Below, one piece after another: positions 18,546 through 27,983 of a stretch of DNA of 42,050 nucleotides (within the stretch, counting starts at the first letter, position 1; every line of letters starts with the position of its first letter). The DNA is from Aneurinibacillus aneurinilyticus ATCC 12856. GTDB taxonomy: Bacteria; Bacillota; Bacilli; Aneurinibacillales; Aneurinibacillaceae. The translations under genes and the position numbers were made by a program. The DNA is taken from contig NZ_KE952751.1 of the NCBI RefSeq assembly GCF_000466385.1, positions 1 through 42,050 of the forward strand, in the 5' to 3' direction. Below the pieces are notes generated by a model, which saw nothing but the letters and a program-made list of their open reading frames with translations, had not been told where the DNA came from and ran no database searches.

Positions 18546-20392
18546 GAACCGTGAAATCATTTCTATCTTTGCTGCTTATCATGGCTGTTACTATACCCGG
18601 GTTCGCTGAAGCCAAAGATACGCAAAAGGTAGGGAAAATCACTGCTGTTTCCGGCAGTTCTGAAGTAAAGAAAAGCGGTGGAACAAAGCAGATTAAAGCG
18701 TTTAAAAGTATGGCAATTACCCAGGGAGATACGATCATTACCGGCCGTAACGGAAAAGTAAATATGGATTTGGACAGCGATAAAGAAGTAATTGTCGGGC
18801 CGAACACAAAGCTGGTCATCAGCCAGCTGATACAAAATGCGAGAGCGATGTCCGGCAAGACGAATCTGAGTCTGCTGGGAGGAAGTGTAATGGTCAAGGT
18901 GAAGAAAAAGTTGACCGGAGACTCTCGCTTTGAAATTAAAACACCGACCGCAATTATGGGCGTGATGGGAACACAGTTCATTGTGGAGTATAGGGAAGGC
19001 AATAGCTTTGTCGGTGTGATTGAAGGAACGGTTGCCGTTAGTAAGCCCGATGGAGCACAAGGCCCGAGCGTTCATGCGAATGAACAAGTGCATTTGAATT
19101 CATCTGGTGACGGCGTTCCAGAGACGCTTATTTTGCATGACTTGCCTCTGTTCGCATTGGAGCAATATGCGGAAGATGTAGAGCAGATGCTGGAGAATCA
19201 TCCGACTCCGGATTTACAGACGCTAAAGGAACAGCTTGAAAAGGTGCGTAAGGAAAAACAGCAGGCACAGGGCGATGAACAAGAGGATGAGGAACAGCCC
19301 GAATCACCTGTGATTATTTACGAAGGAACGGCTCCATCCAGAGATAGATCAGATCGTGGCTCAAGCGGAGGCGGGGGAGGTAGCCCGGGCGGAGGCGATC
19401 CTACTCCTGTGGTTAGACCGTCTATCGTATCGCAAGGCGTTTTCCATCCAATTCCTGATCAAAGAACTGATTTGAATATCGAACTGGCGCTTGCGGGTGA
19501 TTCATTAAAGACAGTATTTTATTCTACCGGTGAGAGAAATTTGGAAGAAGGTACCGACTATCGGCTTGAAAGTGGTACACAATCCGGGCAACAGACGATC
19601 GTGTTGCTCAAAAGTTTCCTGCAAGATAGAATTGGAGACCGAAATTCATTTGAGCTGAAGCTTACATTTACGTCGGGGTATACGCTATTTGTTACTGTCA
19701 AGGCGAGGGAAGTGAAAAGTCCGCAACTGGATATCAAGGAATTTTATAACAATCTGCATGTGTATGTTCCAAATAATAAAACGTTTATTCTACCGTTTAC
19801 GACTCATATTCAGCCGAATGTAACGGATGATCTCATTGATGAAACACAGGTATTGCAAGATGGCGTAATACTTCAAAGAGTAGATTTTCCACCGTATGAA
19901 TGGAAACAGAACGACAGCATTATGATAGAGGAAAACAAATTGAAGATTGAACTGGGCGAAGGCATCCCTATTGGTTCGCTCATCGATATTACCGTTGTCT
20001 CCAATACCTTGAAAAACAAGGAAACTGGAGACGTGCAAGAAGAGGAACAGAGGATGCAGGAACTTCGTCTGGAACCATCCGCTAATCCTGATTTTATTGA
20101 AGTTGACCCAATCAACCCTCAAGAAATTGCTATCAACATCATGGGATTCGGTTTTCCATTAAGAGAATTGAAACTGGAATTTCCACCGAATGATAGTGGG
20201 CCAGGCGAAGCGCATGTATTGGTAAAAGGAACGGATTATGAAGTTAATTCCGATGAATCTACTCCAAGTAGATTGACACTTAAATCGCCATTGATTCAAC
20301 AATTAACTGAGTATGGAGAATATACTTTACGGGTGTACCTGGAAACTCCGGAAGAATATCAATTAAAAATCGCTCTTTTTAGAAAGCCATAA
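18542..20392 (+). CDS. Secreted FecR-domain protein with low-complexity linker
   Basis: A 616-residue exported protein. Signal peptide residues 1-25 (FLSLLLIMAVTIPGFAEA), FecR domain about 30-185 (VSGSSEVKKSGG, then FEIKTPTAIMGVMGTQFIV and EGTVAVS), a charged coiled segment (about 210-260), a Gly/Ser linker (GSSGGGGGSPGGGDP), then beta-rich Ig-like or X2-like repeats to the end. FecR proteins act outside the membrane in sensing or as cell-wall-associated parts. The GTG start overlaps the cyclase stop by four bases with GGAGG seven bases upstream. No sigma factor gene is nearby, so it is not a standard FecI/FecR pair; association with the CHASE2 sensor is inferred from coupling. Confidence 0.85.
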   Translation: MRTVKSFLSLLLIMAVTIPGFAEAKDTQKVGKITAVSGSSEVKKSGGTKQIKAFKSMAITQGDTIITGRNGKVNMDLDSDKEVIVGPNTKLVISQLIQNARAMSGKTNLSLLGGSVMVKVKKKLTGDSRFEIKTPTAIMGVMGTQFIVEYREGNSFVGVIEGTVAVSKPDGAQGPSVHANEQVHLNSSGDGVPETLILHDLPLFALEQYAEDVEQMLENHPTPDLQTLKEQLEKVRKEKQQAQGDEQEDEEQPESPVIIYEGTAPSRDRSDRGSSGGGGGSPGGGDPTPVVRPSIVSQGVFHPIPDQRTDLNIELALAGDSLKTVFYSTGERNLEEGTDYRLESGTQSGQQTIVLLKSFLQDRIGDRNSFELKLTFTSGYTLFVTVKAREVKSPQLDIKEFYNNLHVYVPNNKTFILPFTTHIQPNVTDDLIDETQVLQDGVILQRVDFPPYEWKQNDSIMIEENKLKIELGEGIPIGSLIDITVVSNTLKNKETGDVQEEEQRMQELRLEPSANPDFIEVDPINPQEIAINIMGFGFPLRELKLEFPPNDSGPGEAHVLVKGTDYEVNSDESTPSRLTLKSPLIQQLTEYGEYTLRVYLETPEEYQLKIALFRKP

Positions 20393-20436
20393 AGCTAGAA
20401 TATACTGTACATTCATGTAAATGGAGGGAACATGAA

Positions 20437-21921
20437 ATGAAAAAAAAGGCTTGGCATGTGGTACGAGGAACAGCGCTCGTCCTATTATTGACGGCGCCCT
20501 CTGTATACGCCACAACCTCGATTGAACAGCTGGTGCCTGCCGCTCCTGACGGCGGCGGTACCTATGCTGCTCACCAGCTAAATCAGCCGTGTGGCTTAAC
20601 GGTAAGTCAGGATGGTCTCATTATCGTCGATTCGGCAAATCAAAAAATCCGTAGACTAAAAGACGGTAACTTAACAACCGTGGCCGGAGCGGATCGGGCG
20701 CTGGATGCATATGGCCAGCCAAGAGGCGGCTATGTGGATGGAGAAGCGGCCAAAGCGGTCTTCAATCATCCATCCTTTGCTGTAGCAGACACAAAAGGCA
20801 ATTTGTATGTTAGCGATACACATAATCATGCAATCCGTAAAATTACAGGAGGAAAAGTGTATACGCTGGCGGGAACTGGAAATTCCGGCTGCAAGGATGG
20901 AAAAGGAGCAGAAGCCCAGTTCCATGCACCGACGGGTCTTGCGATCGATCAGGACGATAATCTGTATGTTGCAGATACGCTAAACCATGTTATTCGCAAA
21001 ATCACGCCAGATGGTACTGTGACAACGTTTGCTGGGAATCAGGCGGAGGCTGGCGGCTATACGGACGGAAGTGCTGAAGTGGCACGCTTCAATGAACCGG
21101 TAGGACTGATTTTTGATAATAACGGAGGACTGTATGTTTCGGATAGCGGAAATCATCTGATTCGCTTTATTTCTCGGGGTAAGGTTGATACGTTCGCCGG
21201 TAAGCCGACTGTAATAGATAAAGATACAGGCTATATGGCTGGTGGATATAGAAATGGAGACAGACATGAAGCGCGTTTTAACCGTCCTCAGGGACTCGTT
21301 TATGCAGAAGGTGTCTTATTTATCGCGGATAGCTTGAATCATAGGGTACGTGCTATTCAATCAGATGGCAAGGTAATAAATGTTGCGGGACAAAGTACAT
21401 CGGGTAACACGAGCGGTTCGGTTGAAAACGAACGGTTTAACCAGCCAGTTGCACTTGCTTATATGGAGGGTAAACTTTATGTTTCCGATTCGTTAAACAA
21501 TAAAGTAAAGACGGTGCCTGTTCAGCCGGAGCGGCTGGAGCCTGTTCGGAGTGCAGGGGAGCTTCTTTCAGGTACGGAGCTTTTACCTGCCAGTGAGACG
21601 ATTCAGGTCTGGTTTGACGGGAAGCACGTCGATTTCCAGGCCGGGATAAAGCCTTATAAAGCAGGGGATAAAATGTATCTTCCTATCAGGCCACTATTTG
21701 AACAATGGGGTGCAAAAGTAGAGTGGCTGCCTGCAACAAGGGGAGTGCAGCTGAAGAAAGGCGACTGGAGCGCAACGATGATTCGGCCCGACAATGTTCA
21801 AGTAGTAGTAAGAGACGGAATTACGTATGTCGAATCTGACTATTTGAAAAATACGCTCCCGCAATTTTTATTCGCATATGATGAGGAGTATAACGCGGTC
21901 GTTATTGATAGCGGCCAATGA
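20437..21921 (+). CDS. Secreted NHL-repeat protein with copper-amine-oxidase-N domain
   Basis: A 494-residue protein with signal peptide (ALVLLLTAPSVYA), then five or six NHL beta-propeller repeats (for example GLAIDQDDNLYVADTLNHVI and LYVSDSGNHLIRFIS) over about residues 40-360, and a C-terminal domain of the copper amine oxidase N-terminal type (YLPIRPLFEQWGAKVEW), which in Bacillales is a common cell-surface module and does not imply amine oxidase activity. GGAGGG lies eight bases before ATG. Third gene of the cyclase operon, 44 bases after fecR. Role: a protein or ligand-binding propeller at the cell surface (inference). Confidence 0.88.
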   Translation: MKKKAWHVVRGTALVLLLTAPSVYATTSIEQLVPAAPDGGGTYAAHQLNQPCGLTVSQDGLIIVDSANQKIRRLKDGNLTTVAGADRALDAYGQPRGGYVDGEAAKAVFNHPSFAVADTKGNLYVSDTHNHAIRKITGGKVYTLAGTGNSGCKDGKGAEAQFHAPTGLAIDQDDNLYVADTLNHVIRKITPDGTVTTFAGNQAEAGGYTDGSAEVARFNEPVGLIFDNNGGLYVSDSGNHLIRFISRGKVDTFAGKPTVIDKDTGYMAGGYRNGDRHEARFNRPQGLVYAEGVLFIADSLNHRVRAIQSDGKVINVAGQSTSGNTSGSVENERFNQPVALAYMEGKLYVSDSLNNKVKTVPVQPERLEPVRSAGELLSGTELLPASETIQVWFDGKHVDFQAGIKPYKAGDKMYLPIRPLFEQWGAKVEWLPATRGVQLKKGDWSATMIRPDNVQVVVRDGITYVESDYLKNTLPQFLFAYDEEYNAVVIDSGQ

Positions 21922-21974
21922 AAATCGGGTAGAGGGAACACACGGACGCGTGTATCTTATTTCTTCCGATATAT

Positions 21975-21993
21975 GGATAATCAACAGGCGTGA
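21975..21993 (+). repeat. Dispersed GGATAATCAA motif, copy 2
   Basis: GGATAATCAACAGGCGTGA, part of a 28/33 match to positions 11-43. It starts 22 bases before the Crp-type palindrome at 21997, about -71 to -53 of the predicted start of transcription, where a second regulator could bind. Confidence 0.6.
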
Positions 21994-21996
21994 TTT

Positions 21997-22039
21997 TGTA
22001 ATTCAAATTACATTTTTTTGTTCAACCTCGTGCTAGTCT
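21997..22039 (+). promoter_or_regulatory. Crp-type site and promoter of the exporter operon
   Basis: A perfect inverted repeat TGTAATT-CA-AATTACA (21997-22012). The extended -10 TGC-TAGTCT (hexamer 22034-22039) begins 37 bases from its start; start of transcription is predicted near 22046 with the operator centred at -41.5. The leader to the TTG at 22075 is about 29 bases and holds AAGGGAGG. Confidence 0.75.
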
Positions 22040-22074
22040 GTTAGTACGAAGTGTAAGGGAGGATTTTCGCATCC

Positions 22075-24903
22075 TTGGATAAGCTGACATTTTTAGAGAT
22101 ACCACTTTTTAAAGATTTAGACAGGGTACACAAAGCGATGCTGCTGCCCGAGTTTACCCAGAAAAATTTCCCAAAAGGCTCCGTTTTGTTTGAAGAGGGG
22201 GAACTTGGCGATTGTTTGTATATTATCATGCAGGGAAAAGTTCGTATTTTTCTCGATAAGGAGGAAAAGGAGCGAACGCTCGCACTATTGCAGGAAAAAG
22301 AATACTTTGGGGAAATGTCCCTGCTGACGGGCGATCCGCGTTCTGCCTCGGCGAGAGCGGAGGAAGATGTAGTTGTTTTGCGTCTGGACAAAGAACAGTT
22401 TGATCGGCTGTTATTGCAGCACAGTACGCTGGCTGTTCAATTTGCGGGAATATTGGCACGCAGATTGGCTTTAGTAAATCAGAAAAAGGATTCGACACCG
22501 GATCAGGATGAAGCGCGCCAGGCTCAATCATCCATTCATGCCCAAAAAGAAGGGAGGATAGGTTCATCTTCTTCTATAAACCGGGCGGAGGCAGGGCAAA
22601 CAAATACTGAGCCGAGAAGTTTGTATACATTTGGATATATTGTTATGGTTTTACTCGGGAGCATCGGGGTGTTTTTGGGGCTAGTACAGCTTCCGATTGA
22701 TCGTGATGCTGCTATCGTATTGTCCATTTTATTTGCGGCTTTTTTATTGGTGGCCTTTCGGCTTGTATCATTGACAGTGACCACTATAGCTATGGCTGTA
22801 CTTATTGTTATTTTTCATGTTGCCGCGCTTGAACAGGTTCTTTCAGCTTTTGTGGAGGAGCCGATTATTACTGCGATTTTCCTGGCATTCATTGCTCAGA
22901 TAATCGCTGAGACAGGTGTTTTACAACGAATGCTTTTCATGCTGGTGGTTCGAATCCCGGAACATTCACGTTTATTTGAGACGCTTCTGTGCTTGACAGG
23001 GATTGTAACGGCTTTGCTTATTCCTTCCACGCGGGTGCGGATAAACGCGGCTATTCCCATATTCAATAAAAGCAGGGATGTTTCAGCGCTTCAGGTGTAT
23101 GCATTTCTATTTATTACTTCATCTATCTCCTGCTGGTTTACGCTTGCCTTTTTGCCTGAACACGAACGTGGTGAAATCGGGTACGGAGATTGGATACTAT
23201 CCGCGTTGCCCCTTGCGATAGCTATGGGAATTATTTATTTTCTTATCGGTATATTTGAAAAAAACAAAGATGTAAGCAATCTGGATCGAAGCGTCATTCA
23301 GGCTCAGTTAAATGTGATGGGCCCCTGGTCTTTGCAGGAGAAGGCTGCGTGTTTTGTCATGGGATTTATGATAGCTGGTTTGCTTGTTGCTCCGCGATTT
23401 GATGTTCAGGTGCTTTGGATTGTCGCTGCTACGTGCTTCATTTTGGTTGGTATAGTCGGCCTGAATAAAGAAACGGGCCGCAAAATTCCTTATGCTGACT
23501 TCGCGGTATTTGGTTTGCTTGTTGGTTTTGCAGGCGTTATGGATAAAGTCGGTTTGACAGGAGCAGGCAAAATACATGTGCTGGCAGGGATTTCTCCCTT
23601 TTGGCTGTTGCTCTTTTTATTTTTATGTGTCATATTTTTGCGCCTCATAATTCCAGCAATGCTGGCGATTATGGCAGGCATGGTCCTGTTTGGCTCGTAC
23701 GCTTTAGAAGCGGGCGTTCAACCTATTGTCGTTGCGCTCGTTGCGACAGTAGCTGCAATGGCAGGAGGGAATCAAGAATATTCCGGAAATGCAGGTGGAG
23801 TTAGCCGCATCAGGCATAGCCTTGTTGCTTTACTTGCTTTAGCTGCAGTAATTCCAGTATGGCAGGCCATGCAATTGCTCCCGGAAGCGAATGCAATTCC
23901 TGCCTCGAAGCCTGTATTTACCATGCAATCCGGTATGACAGGAAATATATATTTACCTTCTGATAAGGCAATGTCTGAATCAATGCGTCGTGGCATACGA
24001 TTAGCGGAGCGTACAGCGGCTGAAGGCTTGGAGCTTAGGACAGTGTATATTGAACCGGAAGAAAATCCCGCTTTGCAAGCCCAGCAGCCTTCTTTTATTG
24101 TATCTGCGTCATCCGTACCAGGCGTTCAGCCTGAGCATATTCCCATACTCGCGACTAATGGCAATAAGGTGAAGAAAGCAGATCAAGGTAAGGGAAACAT
24201 GTATGTACTGAGTGTTTCGCCTGAGGCTTACGCGCGTTCAGCTTTTGCATTTCTTACAGAACATGCATATGACAAAATTGCGATTTATTATGCTGACAGT
24301 GATGAAGGAAGGCTTTTTGCTTCCAGGCTGGAAAAAATGGCAGAACAGCAGGAAGTGACTGTCACTGATCGGATAGTTGACACACATTCCAGGCTGTTGA
24401 TGCAGCAAACGCTGGAGAAGTGGAAGGGGTTTGGAACGAAGCTTTGTGTCGTATTCGATCCCGGCGGGACCCTTGCTGAAACATTAATAAAAGAGAATCG
24501 TTCGGCCTCGTTTCCGTTACCGCTACTAGTTATCTCTGACAAAAACGTGCTAAGTGAAAGCACGAATTTCGCCGTGCATTGGCTGACAGACTTTGACATT
24601 GCCTCGGAACGGAAGCAGACCAGACAATTTATTGATCAATATGTAGCCACATACAATGAGATGCCTGATCGGATGGCTGCGATCGGGTACGATGCGACGA
24701 TGCTAGTATTGGAAGCGGCACGTTTGGCAGGTACATCCGATTCGCAAGCTCTTGGCAGGGAGCTGAGTCATATAAAACGGTGGGAGGGAGCGGTACGAAC
24801 GTACACGATTACCGATAATGAAGCATTCAGGGGCGCTCTAAAAGTGAAAACGCTGCCTTATGAGATACGAAAACCAGAGCAGGAAAGGGGGAGGGAACAA
24901 TAA
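22075..24903 (+). CDS. Fusion: cyclic-nucleotide-binding domain, SLC13-like membrane domain, periplasmic-binding-like domain
   Basis: A 942-residue protein in three parts. Residues 1-125 form a cyclic-nucleotide-binding domain with an intact pocket (Gly79-Glu80 in YFGEMSLL, Arg89-Ser90 in DPRSASAR). After a polar linker (about 135-180), about twelve hydrophobic helices (about 185-615) resemble the SLC13/ion-transporter superfamily. Residues about 625-930 resemble a type I periplasmic binding domain (LivK-like: IYLPSDKAMSESMRRGIRLAE, YDKIAIYYADSDEG, YDATMLVLEAARLAG), probably outside the cell. The start is TTG with AAGGGAGG 12 bases upstream; no in-frame ATG is near. It heads the exporter operon and may couple cAMP inside to ligand binding outside. 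Assignment of the membrane part is the least certain. Confidence 0.8.
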   Translation: MDKLTFLEIPLFKDLDRVHKAMLLPEFTQKNFPKGSVLFEEGELGDCLYIIMQGKVRIFLDKEEKERTLALLQEKEYFGEMSLLTGDPRSASARAEEDVVVLRLDKEQFDRLLLQHSTLAVQFAGILARRLALVNQKKDSTPDQDEARQAQSSIHAQKEGRIGSSSSINRAEAGQTNTEPRSLYTFGYIVMVLLGSIGVFLGLVQLPIDRDAAIVLSILFAAFLLVAFRLVSLTVTTIAMAVLIVIFHVAALEQVLSAFVEEPIITAIFLAFIAQIIAETGVLQRMLFMLVVRIPEHSRLFETLLCLTGIVTALLIPSTRVRINAAIPIFNKSRDVSALQVYAFLFITSSISCWFTLAFLPEHERGEIGYGDWILSALPLAIAMGIIYFLIGIFEKNKDVSNLDRSVIQAQLNVMGPWSLQEKAACFVMGFMIAGLLVAPRFDVQVLWIVAATCFILVGIVGLNKETGRKIPYADFAVFGLLVGFAGVMDKVGLTGAGKIHVLAGISPFWLLLFLFLCVIFLRLIIPAMLAIMAGMVLFGSYALEAGVQPIVVALVATVAAMAGGNQEYSGNAGGVSRIRHSLVALLALAAVIPVWQAMQLLPEANAIPASKPVFTMQSGMTGNIYLPSDKAMSESMRRGIRLAERTAAEGLELRTVYIEPEENPALQAQQPSFIVSASSVPGVQPEHIPILATNGNKVKKADQGKGNMYVLSVSPEAYARSAFAFLTEHAYDKIAIYYADSDEGRLFASRLEKMAEQQEVTVTDRIVDTHSRLLMQQTLEKWKGFGTKLCVVFDPGGTLAETLIKENRSASFPLPLLVISDKNVLSESTNFAVHWLTDFDIASERKQTRQFIDQYVATYNEMPDRMAAIGYDATMLVLEAARLAGTSDSQALGRELSHIKRWEGAVRTYTITDNEAFRGALKVKTLPYEIRKPEQERGREQ

Positions 24904-24938
24904 ATCCGAATCTATACCGCAAAGCAGCGCTGGAGCGT

Positions 24939-25760
24939 ATGTCCTCTCCTGAAAAGCTGGATATTTTGATGACCGTTGCACGTCCGCGTCATTGGATTGC
25001 GCTGCTAGCTGTATTCGGTCTAGTTGTTGCGTTTTTTATCTGGGCGATTTTTAGCACCGTTCCCGTACAAAAAACGGGTACCGGTGTATTTTCTTTGCAG
25101 GGAGAAACCGTTTCGGTTGTAGCCGCCGTAGCGGGCCAGGTGACTGATATAGGTGTACAGCCTGGCGATTGGGTATCGCGTGGCGAAGTTGTAGCCCGCC
25201 TGTTCAATCCTGCCTGGGTACGAAACGGGATTGATGCTTCTGATACCTCACAAAACTTGCTGGAACAATCCCGTGTTTTAAGTCTGCAAGATGGAAGTGT
25301 CACCCAACTTCATGCTGTGCCAGGTCAATGGCTTAAAGTCGGAGACTCTGTGCTGACATTGGAGACAACTCGTAAAGAAGGCGGAGCAGAAGCAGTAATT
25401 TATATGCCTTTGCAGGATGGAAGGGATATTGCTGTTGGCATGGAAGCTAGAGTATGGCCGAATCAGGATCGGGGATTCGAAAATGGGGCAATGCTTGGCA
25501 AAGTCGCTTCCGTTTCAGGTGTACCTGCTTCACTTGAACGTATGGAACGAACAACCGGTAGCCATGAGATCGCTACTAAATTCATGGAAGCGGGCCCTGT
25601 CGTTGAGATTAGGGTATCCCTGCAGGCAGATGAACAGCATCCGACCGGATTTCGCTGGACTGCTCCCCGTGCTGCCTCTGGATTTCACGCACAAACTGGA
25701 ATGATTTGTTCAGTTGACTTTATTGTGGGCAAAAGTCGGCCCATCGATTGGATTTTTTAA
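24939..25760 (+). CDS. HlyD-like membrane-fusion subunit of the NHLM exporter
   Basis: At least 273 residues: one N-terminal membrane helix (IALLAVFGLVVAFFIWAIF), then a lipoyl/barrel-sandwich half (VVAAVAGQVTDIGVQPGDWV and DGSVTQLHAVPGQWLKVGD) and a beta-barrel with the final GMICSVDFIVGKSRPIDW. This is the short HlyD-type adaptor of NHLM bacteriocin systems. The first ATG in frame is at 24939, but 13 more codons upstream (from ATA at 24900, overlapping the preceding TAA) encode NPNLYRKAALER, the usual family N-terminus, and GGGGGAGGG lies right before the ATA. The true start may therefore be a rare AUA codon. Confidence 0.85.
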   Translation: MSSPEKLDILMTVARPRHWIALLAVFGLVVAFFIWAIFSTVPVQKTGTGVFSLQGETVSVVAAVAGQVTDIGVQPGDWVSRGEVVARLFNPAWVRNGIDASDTSQNLLEQSRVLSLQDGSVTQLHAVPGQWLKVGDSVLTLETTRKEGGAEAVIYMPLQDGRDIAVGMEARVWPNQDRGFENGAMLGKVASVSGVPASLERMERTTGSHEIATKFMEAGPVVEIRVSLQADEQHPTGFRWTAPRAASGFHAQTGMICSVDFIVGKSRPIDWIF

Positions 25761-25778
25761 ACATCGAGGTGAGAAAGA

Positions 25779-27983
25779 GTGACTTCATTATGGGGCCGTC
25801 AGCACGGAAGACGGGTAACACCGACTATCTTGCAAATGGAAGCTGTGGAATGCGGTGCCGTTTCCCTGGCCATTGTGCTGGCATATTACGGCTGTCATAT
25901 TCCGATCGAAACGCTGCGGGGGGACTGTGGGGTATCGAGGGATGGAAGCAATGCAGGTAATCTTTTGAAGGCCGCCCGCAAATATGGCATGAACGCCAAG
26001 GGGTTCAAGAAAGAGCCGGAAAGCCTGCGGAAGATGAGCCCGCCTTTTATTGTGCACTGGAATTTCAATCACTTTCTTGTGGTTGAAGGATTTAAGGGAA
26101 ACAAGGTTTATTTGAACGATCCTGCGCACGGACCGCTCGTCGTTTCTTTAGAAGAATTCGATGAGTCATTCACGGGTGTGGTGCTGACGATGGAGCCGGG
26201 AGATGAGTTCTTGCTTCAGGGCCACAAGTTTTCGGTTATGCAATCGCTTGAGAGACGTGTGAAAGGATATGGACCGGAATGGACTTACCTAGTGTTGACC
26301 GGACTTGCTTTAGCTGCGATCGGTGTCCTAATCCCGATTTTTTTGAAAATATTCGTGGATTATATGCTGCTTGCTGGTCAAATGCAATGGATGTCGGCGT
26401 TGCTTGTCGGGATGGCTGTGACGCTTGCGCTTCAAATGTTGCTTACTAGCCTTCGCCAGCATGCGTTGCTGCGTTTGGAAACAAAGCTATCCCTAAGCAT
26501 GTGCAGCTCTTTTATATGGCATGTGCTCCGTTTGCCGGTCTTTTTTTTCGCACAGCGGTATGTCGGTGAGATTGCCAGCCGGGCACGGGCGGGTGATCGG
26601 GTTGCTGAATTTGTTACGGAACGTTTAGCAGGCACTGTTATCGATTTACTGCTCATTGGCGTATACTTTTGCTTCATGCTGGTGTACGACATTCGGCTGG
26701 CGATGGTTGCTTTACTGATTGCGTGTCTCAATGTCGCCTATCTGCTCTACGTGTCCCGGAAGCAATCTGATCAAAATCAGAAGATGCAGGTAGACCAGGG
26801 GAAATTGTGGGGAACCTCCCTCGCAGGTTTGTTAAATTTGGAATCGTTGAAGGCCAGTGGAAGAGAATCGGACTTCTTTTCCCGTTGGGCGGGATATCAG
26901 GCAAATGCGATTCGGACGCAGCAGAAGCTGGGAGCAACCAATCAATATTTGTCCGCTGTTCCCCCGTTGTTGGAGCATCTAAATAATACGTTGATTCTAT
27001 GCATGGGTGGGATGTTCATTCTAAGCGGCTCCTTCACGGTCGGAATGTTGCTCGCTTTCCAAGGGTTTACAGCTGGTTTTTTGAAGCCTGTAAACAGTCT
27101 GGTTGTCATGGGAAGACAGTTGCAGGAAATGAAAGGCCACCTTTCCCGGCTGGATGATGTGCTTCGCTACCCTGTTGATCGTGTATGTGTCATGAAAAAA
27201 GAAAGCATGAAAGGCAAAAAACAAGCATTATTACCGGCAAAGCTTGCAGGAGAAATCATACTGGATAATGTTACGTTTGGATACAATCCACTGGATGCCC
27301 CGCTCATCAGAAATATGTCCCTGCAACTTGAACCCGGCTCCTCTGTAGCTATCGTCGGAGGTTCGGGAAGCGGTAAATCGACGATTGCGAAATTACTTTC
27401 AGGTTTGTATGAGCCATGGTCCGGCAGTATCGCATTTGACGGGATAGAACGTACGTCGATTTCGCGTCCGCTGTTAGTTCATTCGATCGCACTCGTTGAT
27501 CAGGATATTCGCTTATTCACTGGTACGGTTCGCGACAATATTGCTTTATGGGATACGACGATCCCGCAGTCCGTTGTCGTACATGCCGCCAAGGATGCCT
27601 GCATTCATGAGGAGGTTAGTGCCAGGCCGGGTGGCTACGAATATATGCTGGAAGAGGGGGGGCGTAACTTTAGTGGCGGTCAAGCACAGCGGATTGAAAT
27701 CGCCCGGGCGCTTGCCCAGCAGCCATCCATTCTGATCTTGGATGAAGCAACCAGCGCTCTGGATCCCGATGTTGAGTCGAGCATTTATGCTAATCTTCGT
27801 CGAAGAGGGTGTACATGTGTTATTATCGCCCACAGGCTTAGTGCCGTCCGGGATTGTGAGCGAATCATTGTGCTTGATAAAGGGAGGATTGTACAACAGG
27901 GGACGCACGATGAACTTATCAGGAAAGAAGGTCTTTATGCACGCTTGTACAATGCAGCAGCGCAGAAGGAGGAAGCATCGTGA
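25779..27983 (+). CDS. NHLM-type exporter with C39 peptidase, permease and ATPase
   Basis: A 734-residue peptidase-containing ABC exporter. The N-terminal C39 peptidase has Gln19, Cys25 (QMEAVECGAVSLAI), His98 (NFNHFLVV) and Asp114 (NDPAHG), a complete active site for cutting leader peptides after double-glycine-type sites. Six membrane helices (about 165-440) and an ABC domain follow: GGSGSGKST, signature NFSGGQAQR, Walker B LILDEATSALD, H-loop IIAHRLS. It cleaves and exports a peptide with the HlyD subunit and the second ABC protein. GTG start with GAGGTGAGAAAGA before it, 18 bases after hlyD; its stop overlaps the next GTG (GTGA). Confidence 0.93.
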   Translation: MTSLWGRQHGRRVTPTILQMEAVECGAVSLAIVLAYYGCHIPIETLRGDCGVSRDGSNAGNLLKAARKYGMNAKGFKKEPESLRKMSPPFIVHWNFNHFLVVEGFKGNKVYLNDPAHGPLVVSLEEFDESFTGVVLTMEPGDEFLLQGHKFSVMQSLERRVKGYGPEWTYLVLTGLALAAIGVLIPIFLKIFVDYMLLAGQMQWMSALLVGMAVTLALQMLLTSLRQHALLRLETKLSLSMCSSFIWHVLRLPVFFFAQRYVGEIASRARAGDRVAEFVTERLAGTVIDLLLIGVYFCFMLVYDIRLAMVALLIACLNVAYLLYVSRKQSDQNQKMQVDQGKLWGTSLAGLLNLESLKASGRESDFFSRWAGYQANAIRTQQKLGATNQYLSAVPPLLEHLNNTLILCMGGMFILSGSFTVGMLLAFQGFTAGFLKPVNSLVVMGRQLQEMKGHLSRLDDVLRYPVDRVCVMKKESMKGKKQALLPAKLAGEIILDNVTFGYNPLDAPLIRNMSLQLEPGSSVAIVGGSGSGKSTIAKLLSGLYEPWSGSIAFDGIERTSISRPLLVHSIALVDQDIRLFTGTVRDNIALWDTTIPQSVVVHAAKDACIHEEVSARPGGYEYMLEEGGRNFSGGQAQRIEIARALAQQPSILILDEATSALDPDVESSIYANLRRRGCTCVIIAHRLSAVRDCERIIVLDKGRIVQQGTHDELIRKEGLYARLYNAAAQKEEAS

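Noticed and set aside
18542-20392. FecI/FecR iron signalling system
   Set aside because: No ECF sigma factor or TonB receptor nearby, and the organism appears Gram-positive; only the FecR domain is present.
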